Shown in pieces: positions 24,672 through 34,607 of a stretch of 53,764 bases of DNA. The stretch's first letter is position 1. Every line of letters starts with the position of its first letter. The position numbers and the translations under genes are program-made. The stretch is taken from positions 1 through 53,764 of the forward strand of contig DAOVGR010000061.1 of assembly GCA_030672305.1 (NCBI GenBank). Direction: 5' to 3'. Origin of the DNA: Thermoplasmatales archaeon. Its GTDB lineage: Archaea > Thermoplasmatota > E2 > DHVEG-1. The notes below the pieces were generated by a model, which had not been told where the DNA came from, did not search any database, and saw only the letters and a program-made list of their open reading frames with translations.

Positions 24672-25294
24672 CTGTATCTGCCTCTTTTGACAATCTCTGC
24701 GATTTTTTTTATAACAAGATTTGCATCATCTTTCAATTCATTTTTATAACCTTCTAAAACAAAGTCAAAACAGTTAGAATATCTAGAATGTGTTGACTCA
24801 ATTGCTTCCATTAGAACATGCAAATCTACACCTTTTGCTTCTATCTTACTATTTTTTTCACCAAGGCCAAAGTCAATAAAATGTATCCTATCCTCCTGAT
24901 AAATCATATTTGATGTAGTAATATCACCATGTATTATGTCATTATTATGAAACTTTGCAATGCTTTCACCTATCATTCTGCAAATACGGATACGTTCTTT
25001 TTCACTTAAACCATTTAATATATCCTTAATCCGTCTACCCTTGAGATACTCCATGGTAATAATACCATTTTCTTTATCTACATCAAAAATTATTGGTACA
25101 GAAACACCATATTTCCTTGCCTCAGTCATCAGTTTTGATTCTTCCTTTGTTCTATAAAAAATAAGACGATTGTCAATTTCTTTAATTCTATATGATTTAT
25201 TTATTCTCCTCTTTTTAACTACATCAAAACCCATATATTTTGATTTGCAAATTTTTGCTTCGGCACCCTGATAAATAATTTCTTCTTTATTCAC
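24668..25294 (-). CDS. bud32: KEOPS complex kinase/ATPase Bud32
   Basis: A small RIO-type kinase-fold protein of 208 residues that works with Kae1 in the KEOPS complex, which makes the universal N6-threonylcarbamoyl-adenosine (t6A) of ANN-decoding tRNAs. Motifs: GAEAKI nucleotide loop near the start, catalytic IIHGDITTSNMIY and metal-binding IDFGLGE. In many archaea Bud32 is fused to Kae1. Here it is a separate gene that overlaps kae1 by 8 bp and the XTP pyrophosphatase gene by 4 bp, which indicates a tightly coupled operon. Confidence 0.97.
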   Translation of the reverse strand: MNKEEIIYQGAEAKICKSKYMGFDVVKKRRINKSYRIKEIDNRLIFYRTKEESKLMTEARKYGVSVPIIFDVDKENGIITMEYLKGRRIKDILNGLSEKERIRICRMIGESIAKFHNNDIIHGDITTSNMIYQEDRIHFIDFGLGEKNSKIEAKGVDLHVLMEAIESTHSRYSNCFDFVLEGYKNELKDDANLVIKKIAEIVKRGRYR

Positions 25295-26282
25295 GCCAGG
25301 TCACATCCACCATATCGGTTCTAAAACGTTGATCAATAAAACTATCTTCAACTTTTAATCGAATACCACTTTTATACATCAACACACCAAGCCAAGCAAT
25401 CATAGCTCCGTTATCAATACAAAGATCCTTTGTTGGAACAAAAAAAGATGCGCCACGTTCCTTTGCCATTGTTTGAACCATTTCACGTAATTTTTTATTA
25501 GCAGCAACACCTCCCCCTAGAAGAACCTCGTCTTTTTCAGTATGGGCCATTGCTCGTTCTGTAACCTCAGTAAGTGCTGCAAAGGTTGTTTCCTGAATAG
25601 AATAACAAATATCTTCTAAGCTTTTATTCGCTCTATAATATTGTTCAGCAGCCGTAAGAAGACCAGAAAAAGCAATATCCATTCCCTTTATCGAGTAAGG
25701 TAAATCTAGATATTTATTTCCATTTATTGCTAATTTCTCAATTGCTGGTCCACATGGAAAATCAAGTCCAACAGTTCTACCAAACTTATCAAGACAATTA
25801 CCAATTCCAATATCTAAGGTTTCACCAAATACTCTGTATCTGCCCTCAGCAAAAGCAATTACTTGAGTATTTGCCCCAGAGGTATATAATAAAACAGGGT
25901 CAGTACAATCACTTAATGTTCCACGTCCAATTTCAAGATGAGCAACACAATGATTAACACCAATAATTGGTTTACCAAGTGTAAGTGATAATGCTCTTGC
26001 AGCAGTAGCTCCAGTCCTAAGACATGGACCAAGTCCAGGTCCTTTAGAAAATGAAATAAGATCAATTTCAGAAAAACTAACATTTGCTTTCTTGACAGAT
26101 TCGCTTATCAAATCTGCAATATAAAGAGTATGATGATTAGCAGCCTCACGTGGATGAATACCACCTTGTTCTGGCCTATAAATCTTCAAAACATTTGAAA
26201 GAACGCTGCATTTTCCATTATTCTGTTTTACTACACCTATACCAACAGTATGTGCAGTACCCTCAATTCCAATGCATAACAT
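25287..26282 (-). CDS. kae1: KEOPS complex tRNA threonylcarbamoyltransferase Kae1
   Basis: The catalytic subunit of KEOPS, 331 residues, transfers threonylcarbamoyl from its adenylate to A37 of tRNA. It has the ASKHA-fold signatures GIEGTAHT, the metal-binding histidines in NHCVAHLEIGR, phosphate loop TSGANTQVI, the GGGVAANKKLRE motif and DNGAMIAWLG near the C-terminus. Length fits an unfused archaeal Kae1. It begins the overlapping kae1-bud32-XTP pyrophosphatase group and lies 86 bp downstream of ileS, all on the same strand. Confidence 0.98.
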   Translation of the reverse strand: MLCIGIEGTAHTVGIGVVKQNNGKCSVLSNVLKIYRPEQGGIHPREAANHHTLYIADLISESVKKANVSFSEIDLISFSKGPGLGPCLRTGATAARALSLTLGKPIIGVNHCVAHLEIGRGTLSDCTDPVLLYTSGANTQVIAFAEGRYRVFGETLDIGIGNCLDKFGRTVGLDFPCGPAIEKLAINGNKYLDLPYSIKGMDIAFSGLLTAAEQYYRANKSLEDICYSIQETTFAALTEVTERAMAHTEKDEVLLGGGVAANKKLREMVQTMAKERGASFFVPTKDLCIDNGAMIAWLGVLMYKSGIRLKVEDSFIDQRFRTDMVDVTWRE

Positions 26283-26368
26283 ATTAAATTGTTGTAAAGA
26301 GGAACAATATAAAATAAATTTGGTTTAAAAATGAAATCTTAAAAATTATTCATCCAAAATATCAATGA

Positions 26369-29300
26369 TTATTTGCTAATTCCAATTTCTGCTTCGAGTT
26401 CATCAATCTTCCATTTTTTAACAAGTTTTCCTAAGGGCTTCTCTGTAAAAGAGATATCTTTTGACCTTGTCTCAGTTTTAATATAGTCATTCCAATCCTG
26501 AAGAGCTGCCCTTTTATCAACATCGACCTTAATCTGTGTAGCAATTCTATCCTCAACATCTAAATCTAATTCTTTTCTCATAGATTGAATTCTTCTAACA
26601 ATTTCTCTTGCAAAACCCTCTGTCTTCAATTCAGATGTAATAGTTGTATCAATTAAAAGAATTGCATGTTCAGTTTCAGTTCGTGCGATATGTTCTTTTT
26701 CAGTTTCAATAATTTCAAAATCAACTTTTGTAAGATTTATTTTTTCACTGTCAATATTAACAACAATTTTCTTATTTTTAATAAGTTCTTCATATACTTT
26801 TTTCATATCCATTTGTTCAATTTTACCAACAACAGCCTTTGATTTTTCTTTTAATCTTTTACCTAAAGTAGAATAATTTGGTTTTATAGATTTAGTAATA
26901 AACTTAGATGTATCTCTTTCAAAAGTAATTTCTTTAACATTAATCTCTTCATTTAACAAATCTAAAAGATCTTTTATAGAATCCTCAATTTTTTTATCAC
27001 AAACAATAATAGCGTTACCAAGAGGATATCTAACTTTTATTCCAATCTTTGATCTAAGTGCTCTTCCTGCTTCAACAAGTGCTCTAATTTTTTCCATTCC
27101 CTCTTCAAGGTGATGATTAATTTTCTTATCATCTGCTTGTATATAATTGCATAAATGAACACTTTCAGGCATTTCATTTGTCCTTAAATTTAGATAGATA
27201 TCTTCTGTTATAAAAGGAATAAAAGGAGCTAATAATTTTGAAAGTCCTAAAAAGACATCATACATTGTAGAATAACCTGCAAGTTTATCACTTGTTTTTT
27301 CTTCAATCCATAATCGTTTTCTAGACCGTCTTAGATACCAATTGCTAAAGTCTTCAATTATAAAGTCCTCAATTTCCCTTGCAGCCTTATGTATCTCAAA
27401 CTTCTTAAAAAAAGAATTTACCTCAAAAATTGTTTTATTAAACCTACTCAATACCCATTTATCCAGTGAATTTCTTTTTTCATATGGTACTATGTCTTTT
27501 TTAGGATCAAATTTATCAAGGGATGCATATGTAGTAAAGAAATTGTATGAATTCCAAAATGTTAAAATAAATTTTCCAAGTGTTTCTTTGACAGCTTGCT
27601 CATAGAATCTTTTTGACATCCAAGGAGCACTTGCCGAGACAAGATACCAGCGGAGAGCATCGGCACCTTCCTTATTAAGAATAATATCTGGATCAACATA
27701 ATTTCTTTTACTCTTACTCATCTTCTGACCATCTTTGTCTAGAATTAGCCCTAACGTTAGCACATTTTTGTAAGGATATTTATCAAAGAGAAATGTAGAA
27801 ATTGCTAGAAGTGAATAAAACCATCCTCGTGTTTGATCAAGTGCTTCTGTTATAAAATCTACTGGGAAATTTTCTTTGAATTTTTCTTTGTTATCAAAAG
27901 GATAATGCCATTGTGCAAAGAAAGCAGAACCTGAGTCATACCAGCAATCGATAACCTCCTCCTCACGCTTCATCGGCGATTTACATTTAGGACATTTAAT
28001 TTTTAGTTCATCAACAAATGGTTTATGAAGTTCAAAATCTTCAGGAAGTTTTTCACTAAGTTCCCTAAGTTCTTTAATGCTTCCAATACATATTTCATAT
28101 TTACATTTGTTATCAGTGCATGTCCAAATCGGAAGAGGAGTTCCCCAATATCTTTTACGGGAAAGAGCCCAATCTTTTACTTCCCGAATGAAATCTCCAA
28201 AACGTCCTTGTTGAAGATGCTCAGGATACCAATTGATTTGATTATTATTTTTAACAAGTGATTCCTGAACCTGTTTCATAGCAATAAACCAAGATTCCAT
28301 TGCATAATACAAAAGTGGTGAGTCACAACGCCAACAAAAAGGATAATCGTGTTTATACTCATGCACTCCTTCTACGAGCCCTCGTTTCTGAAGATGTTCA
28401 ATAATACTAGGATCTGCATCTTTTACAAACTTTCCTTTCCATTCCTTTACTTCATCTGGAAAGGTACCATCTGGATTTACTAGTTGAACTACAGGCAGGT
28501 CATATTTTTTACCTACATTGTAATCATCCTCACCAAAGGCTGGTGCAATATGTACAATTCCTGTACCATCATCCATTGTAATAAAATCAGCAAGAACCAC
28601 ATACCATGCTTTTTTATCAGGTTTAGCATAATCAAACAGTGGTTCGTATTCAATACCCTCTAGTTCTTTTCCTGAGAAGCCATCCAACAGCTCATATTCC
28701 TGCCCTTTCAATATAGTAGCGGTACGTTGCTCAGCAAAAATTAGAATTTGGTTATTATAACGAATTTTTACATATGTTTCATCAGGATGAACAGCAAGAG
28801 CAACATTTGAAATAAGAGTCCAAGGGGTAGTAGTCCAAGCTAAAAAATATGCATCCTCTTTTTTTAATTTGAATTTAATAAAAATTGATGGCTCTTCTAC
28901 ATTCTTATAACCCTGAGAAATTTCGTGAGCAGATAGTGCTGTTCCACAACGGGGACAATATGGTACCACCTTATGACCCTTATAGAGAAGTTTCTTATCC
29001 CAAGCCTGTTTCAGTGACCACCAAACCGATTCAATATAATCATTTGTCAGAGTAATATATGGATTGTCCATATCAATCCAGAAAGCAATTCTCTTAGTCA
29101 TTTCAACCCATGCATTTTCATATTGAAAAACACATTTTTTACACTCTTCATTGAATTTTTTAATACCGAAATTCTCAACAGCCTGTTTATCCTCAAGTCC
29201 TAGTTTTTTCTCAACTTCAATTTCTACAGGCAGTCCATGAGTATCCCAACCAGCTTTTCTCAGGATATAATAACCATTCATTGTTTGATATCTAAGAACT

Positions 29301-29500
29301 AAATCTTTCATAACTCTTGTAAGAATATGACCAGGATGAGGAAGTCCATTTGCGGTAGGCGGACCTTCCAAAAACACATAGGGAGTACATCCCTTTCGTT
29401 GATCAATTGATTTTTTGAATATTTCATTGCCTGCCCAGAATTTAAGAATCTTTTCTTCAACCTGTTTTGGATTGTATTTCTGTGGCGGGGACTTAATCAT
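26369..29500 (-). CDS. ileS: Isoleucyl-tRNA synthetase
   Basis: This class I synthetase charges tRNA-Ile. Visible are the HIGH-equivalent HPGH in GLPHPGHIL (residues about 50-60), the editing domain (about 200-390, with TTPWTLISN and DDGTGIVHIAPAFGEDD), the KMSKSKRNY loop (near 593-600), and a C-terminal anticodon-binding and archaeal/eukaryotic-type extension. The start is ambiguous: I use ATG 29500 (1043 residues, preceded by GGTG). A TTG at 29515 or GTG at 29512 would add five or four residues and could belong to a leaderless mRNA from the TATA-like box at about 29532-29542. Confidence 0.98.
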   Translation of the reverse strand: MIKSPPQKYNPKQVEEKILKFWAGNEIFKKSIDQRKGCTPYVFLEGPPTANGLPHPGHILTRVMKDLVLRYQTMNGYYILRKAGWDTHGLPVEIEVEKKLGLEDKQAVENFGIKKFNEECKKCVFQYENAWVEMTKRIAFWIDMDNPYITLTNDYIESVWWSLKQAWDKKLLYKGHKVVPYCPRCGTALSAHEISQGYKNVEEPSIFIKFKLKKEDAYFLAWTTTPWTLISNVALAVHPDETYVKIRYNNQILIFAEQRTATILKGQEYELLDGFSGKELEGIEYEPLFDYAKPDKKAWYVVLADFITMDDGTGIVHIAPAFGEDDYNVGKKYDLPVVQLVNPDGTFPDEVKEWKGKFVKDADPSIIEHLQKRGLVEGVHEYKHDYPFCWRCDSPLLYYAMESWFIAMKQVQESLVKNNNQINWYPEHLQQGRFGDFIREVKDWALSRKRYWGTPLPIWTCTDNKCKYEICIGSIKELRELSEKLPEDFELHKPFVDELKIKCPKCKSPMKREEEVIDCWYDSGSAFFAQWHYPFDNKEKFKENFPVDFITEALDQTRGWFYSLLAISTFLFDKYPYKNVLTLGLILDKDGQKMSKSKRNYVDPDIILNKEGADALRWYLVSASAPWMSKRFYEQAVKETLGKFILTFWNSYNFFTTYASLDKFDPKKDIVPYEKRNSLDKWVLSRFNKTIFEVNSFFKKFEIHKAAREIEDFIIEDFSNWYLRRSRKRLWIEEKTSDKLAGYSTMYDVFLGLSKLLAPFIPFITEDIYLNLRTNEMPESVHLCNYIQADDKKINHHLEEGMEKIRALVEAGRALRSKIGIKVRYPLGNAIIVCDKKIEDSIKDLLDLLNEEINVKEITFERDTSKFITKSIKPNYSTLGKRLKEKSKAVVGKIEQMDMKKVYEELIKNKKIVVNIDSEKINLTKVDFEIIETEKEHIARTETEHAILLIDTTITSELKTEGFAREIVRRIQSMRKELDLDVEDRIATQIKVDVDKRAALQDWNDYIKTETRSKDISFTEKPLGKLVKKWKIDELEAEIGISK

Positions 29501-29591
29501 CTTTTTTTTCACCAAATTCTCATATCATATACATTATATTTTAGCACCCTAATACTAAAAGACCATTAAAATCATTTCCATCATATAATTT

Positions 29592-30902
29592 TTAATAATT
29601 TCTTATATCATTTGCTTTCATAAACTCGCGTAATAAAGAAGTTGCATAGCATCCTTTTTTTAGGTCAAATTTTAAAATCAATACATTTTTTTCTTTATTA
29701 AATTCATCTTTAGTTAATTTATAATCTATTTTATCTATAGAAGAAAGTAAGGGATGTCTGGAGCCATAGGAAGATATTCGTGGAATATCAGGAATAATAA
29801 AATCTCTTGGATCAATTTTTTCACTATCAATTATCTTATGTTCAATTTCACCCATTTCACCATCTGAAAAAACCGTATCACTTCCAAATAAAATCCCACT
29901 AACAGCAGCCTTTTTTTTTGAAATCTGTAAATTTACCTTTTCAATATTACTTTTACTTACCTTGATCGCATTATCATCAATTACTCCTCTTCTTATTGGT
30001 AAGACCATATCTCCAATAATAGCGCTATTCAATGAAAGTTTTCTTCTAATGCGTTCACTTAATATTCTATTAAAAAGATAGGATTGATAAGCATATATAA
30101 ACATAGTTAGAAGATTTTTTGGCAGTTCCTTTAATGCATCAATATAATTGTTAGGATTAATTACCAATTTATTAAGAATGGCTTTTTCAAAATTTAGATT
30201 TTTAGGATAAGATTTCAAAGCTTCTGAATAATTTCGAGTTATCTCAAGTCTTTCACGTAATTTATATGAATCCCTATCTTCACCTTCTATTGGATTTCCA
30301 ATATATTTCATAACCGCTTTCTCAAAATCATCATTAACAATAAATTTTCCTACAATATGAGTAATAGGTCTAATAATGCCAAAACGTTGAATACCATAAA
30401 AGTTTGGAAATCCTCCATATTTTTCAATAAAAGTAGTAATATTTCTAATACGCTCTATACTGATATTTTCTTCAATATTTCTAATAGCAATATCAAATTT
30501 GTTACCAATGAGATTACCAATTTTAACTGGAAAATCAGAGCGATAAGCATTTTCAATTTTAACATTTTTTATTTTAATATTAGAGAGTTTTTCAGAAGAA
30601 ACACCATAAATTGACATAAGTCTAGTGGTTATTGCTCTTTTATCTTTTGTACCTGCAAAATTAATTCTTTGCCGTGAAATGTGTAGTTTGTTTGATAATT
30701 CTCTTGCAAGAAGATTTGTTTCCCAATTTTTTGTAGTGACATCTGTAATTAAAAATTTACCATTTTTCGATTTTGATGGATAATTAGAAACCTCACATAC
30801 TATAAAATCCTCAGGTTGTAACCGTAGCTTTCCACCTATTCCCTTAAAAGGGGTAAAAAAAGTTTCAATACCTACAATTCCTTCAGCTTCTAAAACATTC
30901 AT
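29592..30902 (-). CDS. truD: tRNA pseudouridine(13) synthase TruD
   Basis: A 436-residue TruD-family pseudouridine synthase acting on position 13 of tRNA (Pus7 in eukaryotes). The catalytic motif FAGTKDKRAITT (around residue 80-90) with its essential Asp is clear, as are NFYGIQRFG and YQSYLFNRIL, typical for the family. Its ATG follows directly after the stop of rpoL with no spacer, so the two are translated from one message. The downstream neighbour is ileS, but a 91-bp spacer with a TATA-like element suggests separate transcription there. Confidence 0.96.
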   Translation of the reverse strand: MNVLEAEGIVGIETFFTPFKGIGGKLRLQPEDFIVCEVSNYPSKSKNGKFLITDVTTKNWETNLLARELSNKLHISRQRINFAGTKDKRAITTRLMSIYGVSSEKLSNIKIKNVKIENAYRSDFPVKIGNLIGNKFDIAIRNIEENISIERIRNITTFIEKYGGFPNFYGIQRFGIIRPITHIVGKFIVNDDFEKAVMKYIGNPIEGEDRDSYKLRERLEITRNYSEALKSYPKNLNFEKAILNKLVINPNNYIDALKELPKNLLTMFIYAYQSYLFNRILSERIRRKLSLNSAIIGDMVLPIRRGVIDDNAIKVSKSNIEKVNLQISKKKAAVSGILFGSDTVFSDGEMGEIEHKIIDSEKIDPRDFIIPDIPRISSYGSRHPLLSSIDKIDYKLTKDEFNKEKNVLILKFDLKKGCYATSLLREFMKANDIRNY

Positions 30903-31187
30903 CTATTTTTTACTCTTACTTTTTGCGACAAAATTCTTACTGAAGGTCTTTATTTCATCTTCCAACTGTTTAACAGCTCTTTTTAGTATCGCCTCAGGTT
31001 TATCTTTTGTAACTCTAATATATAAACGTCTTTTATTAGATTGCGGATGATCAGACATATATGATGCATAATCAACATCTTCATACTCTAATAATACCTC
31101 AACAATAGGATTAAGTAAGGTTTCTGTTTCCCCTATTATCTCCAATTCAAGTTCTTTTGCGGTTTTTTTAATAGTTTTTAACTCCAT
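30903..31187 (-). CDS. rpo11: DNA-directed RNA polymerase subunit L (Rpo11)
   Basis: A 94-residue archaeal homologue of eukaryotic Rpb11/RPAC2 that pairs with subunit D to start polymerase assembly. The family core is evident: TLLNPIVEVLLEYEDVDYASYMSDHPQ followed by a predicted long helix with KAVKQLEDEIKTF. The gene sits between csl4 (36-bp gap) and truD (no gap) on the same strand, an arrangement widely conserved among euryarchaea as far as I recall. Confidence 0.95.
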   Translation of the reverse strand: MELKTIKKTAKELELEIIGETETLLNPIVEVLLEYEDVDYASYMSDHPQSNKRRLYIRVTKDKPEAILKRAVKQLEDEIKTFSKNFVAKSKSKK

Positions 31188-31223
31188 TGATCATCACACT
31201 CTTACTTTATGTAGGAATCAAAC

Positions 31224-31796
31224 TTAAAACTTTTTAATATCATATTCTCCATAATCTTCTGCAGTTCTTCTTCTTTCTTTATTTCCACAATTATCACATT
31301 TAAGATAGTTATCCTTTTTATATAGAGGATATCTGCATTTTGTACAAACAGACTTGATTGAGCCGAGATCCCTATCTTTTGTTGCAAGCTGAACACTAGG
31401 ACTAACCTGAGTAATCTTTGCTCTGATAATATCTCCTGGAGCATATTCAGTTGTTGGGTCTTTTACATAAGCATTTGAGATTTCGGAAACACGTAAGGTT
31501 CCATTTGTATCTCCAGATATTGGTCTATCTTTACCAATTACATGAATTACCTGTGCTATGATCATGTTTGATCTTACTGAATTAACTTGAGCAAGAACAA
31601 TGTCTCCTCTTTTTAATTCAACAGGTATGCTAGACAAAGGTTTTATTATAGCTTGCCTATGTCTTTCATCAACATAGTATGTACCAACTCTAGTCGCCCT
31701 TATTATACCATCTTCCTCAAAAGTTCCTTCACCAGGTAGTAATTCTTCAGATGTAGATACTTGGTCGCCAGGTAGCATTATTTTGTCTTTTGTCAT
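31224..31796 (-). CDS. csl4: Exosome RNA-binding subunit Csl4
   Basis: This 190-residue cap protein of the archaeal RNA exosome helps recruit substrates and DnaG. It has the N-terminal domain (LPGDQVSTSEELLPGEGTFE), an S1-type beta-barrel (about 60-140: GDIVLAQVNSVRSNMIIAQV and GDIIRAKITQV), and a C-terminal zinc ribbon with CTKC and CDNC pairs (about 150-170). A GGTGAAATA site precedes the ATG. It is the first gene of the csl4-rpo11-truD group, with the divergent L10e gene 157 bp away. Confidence 0.95.
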   Translation of the reverse strand: MTKDKIMLPGDQVSTSEELLPGEGTFEEDGIIRATRVGTYYVDERHRQAIIKPLSSIPVELKRGDIVLAQVNSVRSNMIIAQVIHVIGKDRPISGDTNGTLRVSEISNAYVKDPTTEYAPGDIIRAKITQVSPSVQLATKDRDLGSIKSVCTKCRYPLYKKDNYLKCDNCGNKERRRTAEDYGEYDIKKF

Positions 31797-31897
31797 TATT
31801 TCACCATAAATCGTTAATTTTATGTAAGTTTAGGCAATCTAATTGCTGTTTTAAAGGTTGTGGTGTTAAAAAGGATACTAACATTCTGTAAAAAGAG

Positions 31898-31906
31898 TTA
31901 TAAATA
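31898..31906 (+). promoter_or_regulatory. TATA box of the L10e gene
   Basis: TTATAAATA is a near-consensus archaeal TATA box. Transcription would start about 25 nt later, near 31928, leaving a short leader with an AGGTG ribosome binding site before ATG 31954. Confidence 0.6.
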
Positions 31907-31953
31907 CCATATCTATTTCGATTTCTCTACCTAAAGATATACTAGGTGCAAAA

Positions 31954-32460
31954 ATGGCAAGAAAACCAGGTAGTATGTACAGATATGTTAGAGGTAAACC
32001 CTCTACTCGTAGGGAATATATGGGAGGTGTTCCACTTTCACGTATTACCCAGTTTGTACTAGGAAATAAAACTGATAAGTTCCCTGTTCAAATTTTGTTA
32101 ACCGCACTTGAAAAATGTATGGTGAGACACAACGCATTAGAATCTGCACGTATAACTGCAAACCGAGCTATGGAAAAAAATGTTGGATTAACAAACTACA
32201 GGATACAAATTAGAGTTTATCCACATGTTGTTCTTCGTGAAAACAAACAAGCTACTGGAGCTGGTGCAGATAGAGTTTCCCAAGGTATGAGATCTGCATT
32301 TGGAAAGGCAGTTGGAACCGCTGCCGAAGTTAAACAAAATCAGATTGTAATGATGGTAGAAACAACTGAAAATTATATTCAAGAAGCAAAGAATGCACTT
32401 AGAAAAGCAGGTATAAAAATACCCACACCTTGTAAAGTAACCGTTGGAAAAGCTGCTTAA
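31954..32460 (+). CDS. rpl10e: 50S ribosomal protein L10e (uL16)
   Basis: A 168-residue large-subunit protein near the peptidyl transferase and tRNA sites (uL16; eukaryotic RPL10). The sequence shows the family signature RKPGSMYRYVRGKPSTRREYMGG at its start (given here as key pieces MYRYVRG and TRREYMGG), a middle RIQIRVYPHVVLRENK and the loop GADRVSQGMRSAFGK. Length is normal for archaea. It is monocistronic by appearance, converging on the M50 protease gene whose end it overlaps by 4 bp. Confidence 0.97.
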   Translation: MARKPGSMYRYVRGKPSTRREYMGGVPLSRITQFVLGNKTDKFPVQILLTALEKCMVRHNALESARITANRAMEKNVGLTNYRIQIRVYPHVVLRENKQATGAGADRVSQGMRSAFGKAVGTAAEVKQNQIVMMVETTENYIQEAKNALRKAGIKIPTPCKVTVGKAA

Positions 32461-33842
32461 AAATATTTTAAAAGTATTGGCGAAAGTATAACAAATAGAA
32501 TTACTAATGATATAACCAATGAAACTTTTCTAACTATTTTATCTAAATTTTCATCTGAAATACTCTTTTTAATACGCTTAACAATTAATCGTATTAAATC
32601 ATTAAATAGAAAACCTCCGTCTAATGGAACCATTGGTAAAATATTAAAAATTCCAATCATAAGATTTAACCAAGCAATCCAATAAAGAGCGTTGACAATT
32701 ATCCAAAAAACATCTGGTGTAATAAAACCAAGTGGACCTACAATAGTATAGGAATCAGTAAAAGGAGAAGCAATAGGATTATAACCTTGAAAATAACCCA
32801 AAATTGGAATTGATATAAAATTTAATATTCTTAATAAAGGATCTCCAAAAGGATTTCTTAAACGGTCGAGATTTCTTTCCTCATCTACAAATGTATAGAT
32901 ACCAGTATGACCCTTTCCCTTTGAGGAATTTATTTCAATATAACTAAATTTATCAACAAGTCTAATCTCAACATTATCATGAGCAATGTGATCATATATA
33001 TAGGATATTGTTATAGTATCATTTGCTTTAGTATCATTTAATACAGTTTTATATTGTTCAAATCTATCATCAAGATTATTAAATTTAGTTAAATCTGTTC
33101 CATTTATCTCGGTTATAATTGCTCCTTTTTCAATTCCAATCTCATCAGCAGGCGAATCCTCAAACAATTCATAGACGGTTAAACCATTTCCAGGTTGAAC
33201 AGCGGATATAAAAATAAATGAAAAAAGTATTAGACAAATAAAAAACACAACAAAATTTGATAATGGGCCTACAGCATAAACTCTCATTCGCTTTGTAATC
33301 TTTGTTTTTTTCATTTGTTCTTCATCAGGTTCAACAAAAGCACCAATTGGGAAAATTAAATAAAGAATTCCCATCGACTTTACTTTTAAATCTCCCGCAA
33401 GAGTAAGAATACCGTGTGAGAATTCATGAACAATTATTGCGACAATTAGAGCTATAACAATATAGAATAGATATTCAATAGGAAGTATTGGATTAATACC
33501 AGGTAATATCACATAAAATTCTGCACCAGGCAACAAAGTTGCTCTTTCTTCAGGAGATAATCCAATAATAAATGAAAATTGCCAAAAGAAAAAAAATACA
33601 AAAATAATCATACATATAAAGCAAAATACAATTCCTGAGCTCCCATATGCTTTCCAGAATCTTTTTTTACTAGAAATTTTTTTTAAAAACCCTATTCCTT
33701 TTGTGGTACGTAACAGCAATGCTGGACCATATAAAGAGATATTATATTTTTTAAGAATCCCTTTTTTATGTAGAATATATACTAATAAAAAATAAAGAAA
33801 AATTATGGTAAAAAAAATCAATAAACCATTAATAATTGTCAT
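32457..33842 (-). CDS. Site-2-type intramembrane metalloprotease (M50) with PDZ domain
   Basis: This 461-residue multi-pass membrane protein should cut substrate helices within the membrane, as site-2 proteases do for membrane-bound regulators. Zinc-binding HEFSHG (about residue 140-145) lies in one helix and the third ligand Asp in LPMVPLDGGFLFND near the C-terminus. Between them is a PDZ-like domain (about 215-310) with GLTVYELFEDSPADEIGI. Two hydrophobic segments precede the active site. No SD site precedes the ATG; a TATA-like CTTAATTAAAG about 28 nt upstream suggests a leaderless mRNA. The natural substrate is unknown. Confidence 0.93.
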   Translation of the reverse strand: MTIINGLLIFFTIIFLYFLLVYILHKKGILKKYNISLYGPALLLRTTKGIGFLKKISSKKRFWKAYGSSGIVFCFICMIIFVFFFFWQFSFIIGLSPEERATLLPGAEFYVILPGINPILPIEYLFYIVIALIVAIIVHEFSHGILTLAGDLKVKSMGILYLIFPIGAFVEPDEEQMKKTKITKRMRVYAVGPLSNFVVFFICLILFSFIFISAVQPGNGLTVYELFEDSPADEIGIEKGAIITEINGTDLTKFNNLDDRFEQYKTVLNDTKANDTITISYIYDHIAHDNVEIRLVDKFSYIEINSSKGKGHTGIYTFVDEERNLDRLRNPFGDPLLRILNFISIPILGYFQGYNPIASPFTDSYTIVGPLGFITPDVFWIIVNALYWIAWLNLMIGIFNILPMVPLDGGFLFNDLIRLIVKRIKKSISDENLDKIVRKVSLVISLVILFVILSPILLKYF

Positions 33843-33896
33843 AATTGGGAGGAGGGAATATGTTTTTCTTTAATTAAGGTAACTAATAAAAAATTA

Positions 33897-34592
33897 TTAC
33901 AGATAGTAAATATTCCCTTTATTTTTAATTAGTAATTCAATTAGTTTTTTACACCAATTTAACTTCTTTAATTTTAGATTTAAGTCTTTTTTTGCAGGGT
34001 AGGAATATTTTCCGATTTTACCATCAAAGTCAAAACCAATTAAATAGATTTTTTTTGCATTAAAATGAGATGCAAGAAAAACTGCTCGATCACCATCAGT
34101 AAAACCCCCAAAATTATTGATATTCTCATATGGTGATGGATTAATCTGTGTACTTCCAATAATATCTTCCTTGAATTTTGGAACATATTTTTTTATCTCA
34201 GAAAAATTGTCACCGTGAGCGTGAATAATAATTATACTTCCATTTGAATTTGCCTTAATCTGGTCAGGAACAAAACCATCAAGATCAGTAACAATAATAT
34301 CAGGAGAAATATTTCTATTCAATAATGCACTTGTTGCCCCATCTGCTGAAATCTTCACATAATTTACTATTTTATTTTTATTAACAGCTATTGAGTCTTC
34401 TAAAGAAAGACCAGCACCAAAGATGACTATATCTTTATTATAAATTATTTCTTCTAATCTTTTCAACGAAAAAAGTTTCTTTTTATCTAACAATTCATCT
34501 AACAACTCTGCTGATTTTTTTTCACTATCTATTTGAAAATCAAAATCTTTAGCAATCTTTTCATAAATAGGTTCCCAATCTTTATAAAACAT
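33897..34592 (-). CDS. mptE: 6-hydroxymethyl-7,8-dihydropterin pyrophosphokinase MptE
   Basis: A 231-residue archaeal enzyme that activates 6-hydroxymethyl-dihydropterin with pyrophosphate from ATP on the route to folate or tetrahydromethanopterin. It carries the DUF115/MptE landmarks: IFGAGLSLEDS, the SADGATSALL stretch, PDIIVTDLDG with the metal-binding aspartates, IIIHAHGDN and FGGFTDGDRAVFLA. It is not related to bacterial FolK. It lies 15 bp after the DUF373 gene on the same strand, so they are probably co-transcribed. Confidence 0.93.
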   Translation of the reverse strand: MFYKDWEPIYEKIAKDFDFQIDSEKKSAELLDELLDKKKLFSLKRLEEIIYNKDIVIFGAGLSLEDSIAVNKNKIVNYVKISADGATSALLNRNISPDIIVTDLDGFVPDQIKANSNGSIIIIHAHGDNFSEIKKYVPKFKEDIIGSTQINPSPYENINNFGGFTDGDRAVFLASHFNAKKIYLIGFDFDGKIGKYSYPAKKDLNLKLKKLNWCKKLIELLIKNKGNIYYL

Positions 34593-34607
34593 ATATTTTA
34601 CGTGTTC

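Noticed and set aside
31202..31444. 80-codon frame on the minus strand
   Set aside because: It is another frame inside csl4, which has clear S1 and zinc-ribbon motifs. Low-complexity translation.
33845..33876. GGGAGGAGGGAAT followed by ATG on the plus strand upstream of the M50 gene
   Set aside because: It gives only a five-codon frame before TAA. It is probably a chance purine run in the leader of the opposite gene.
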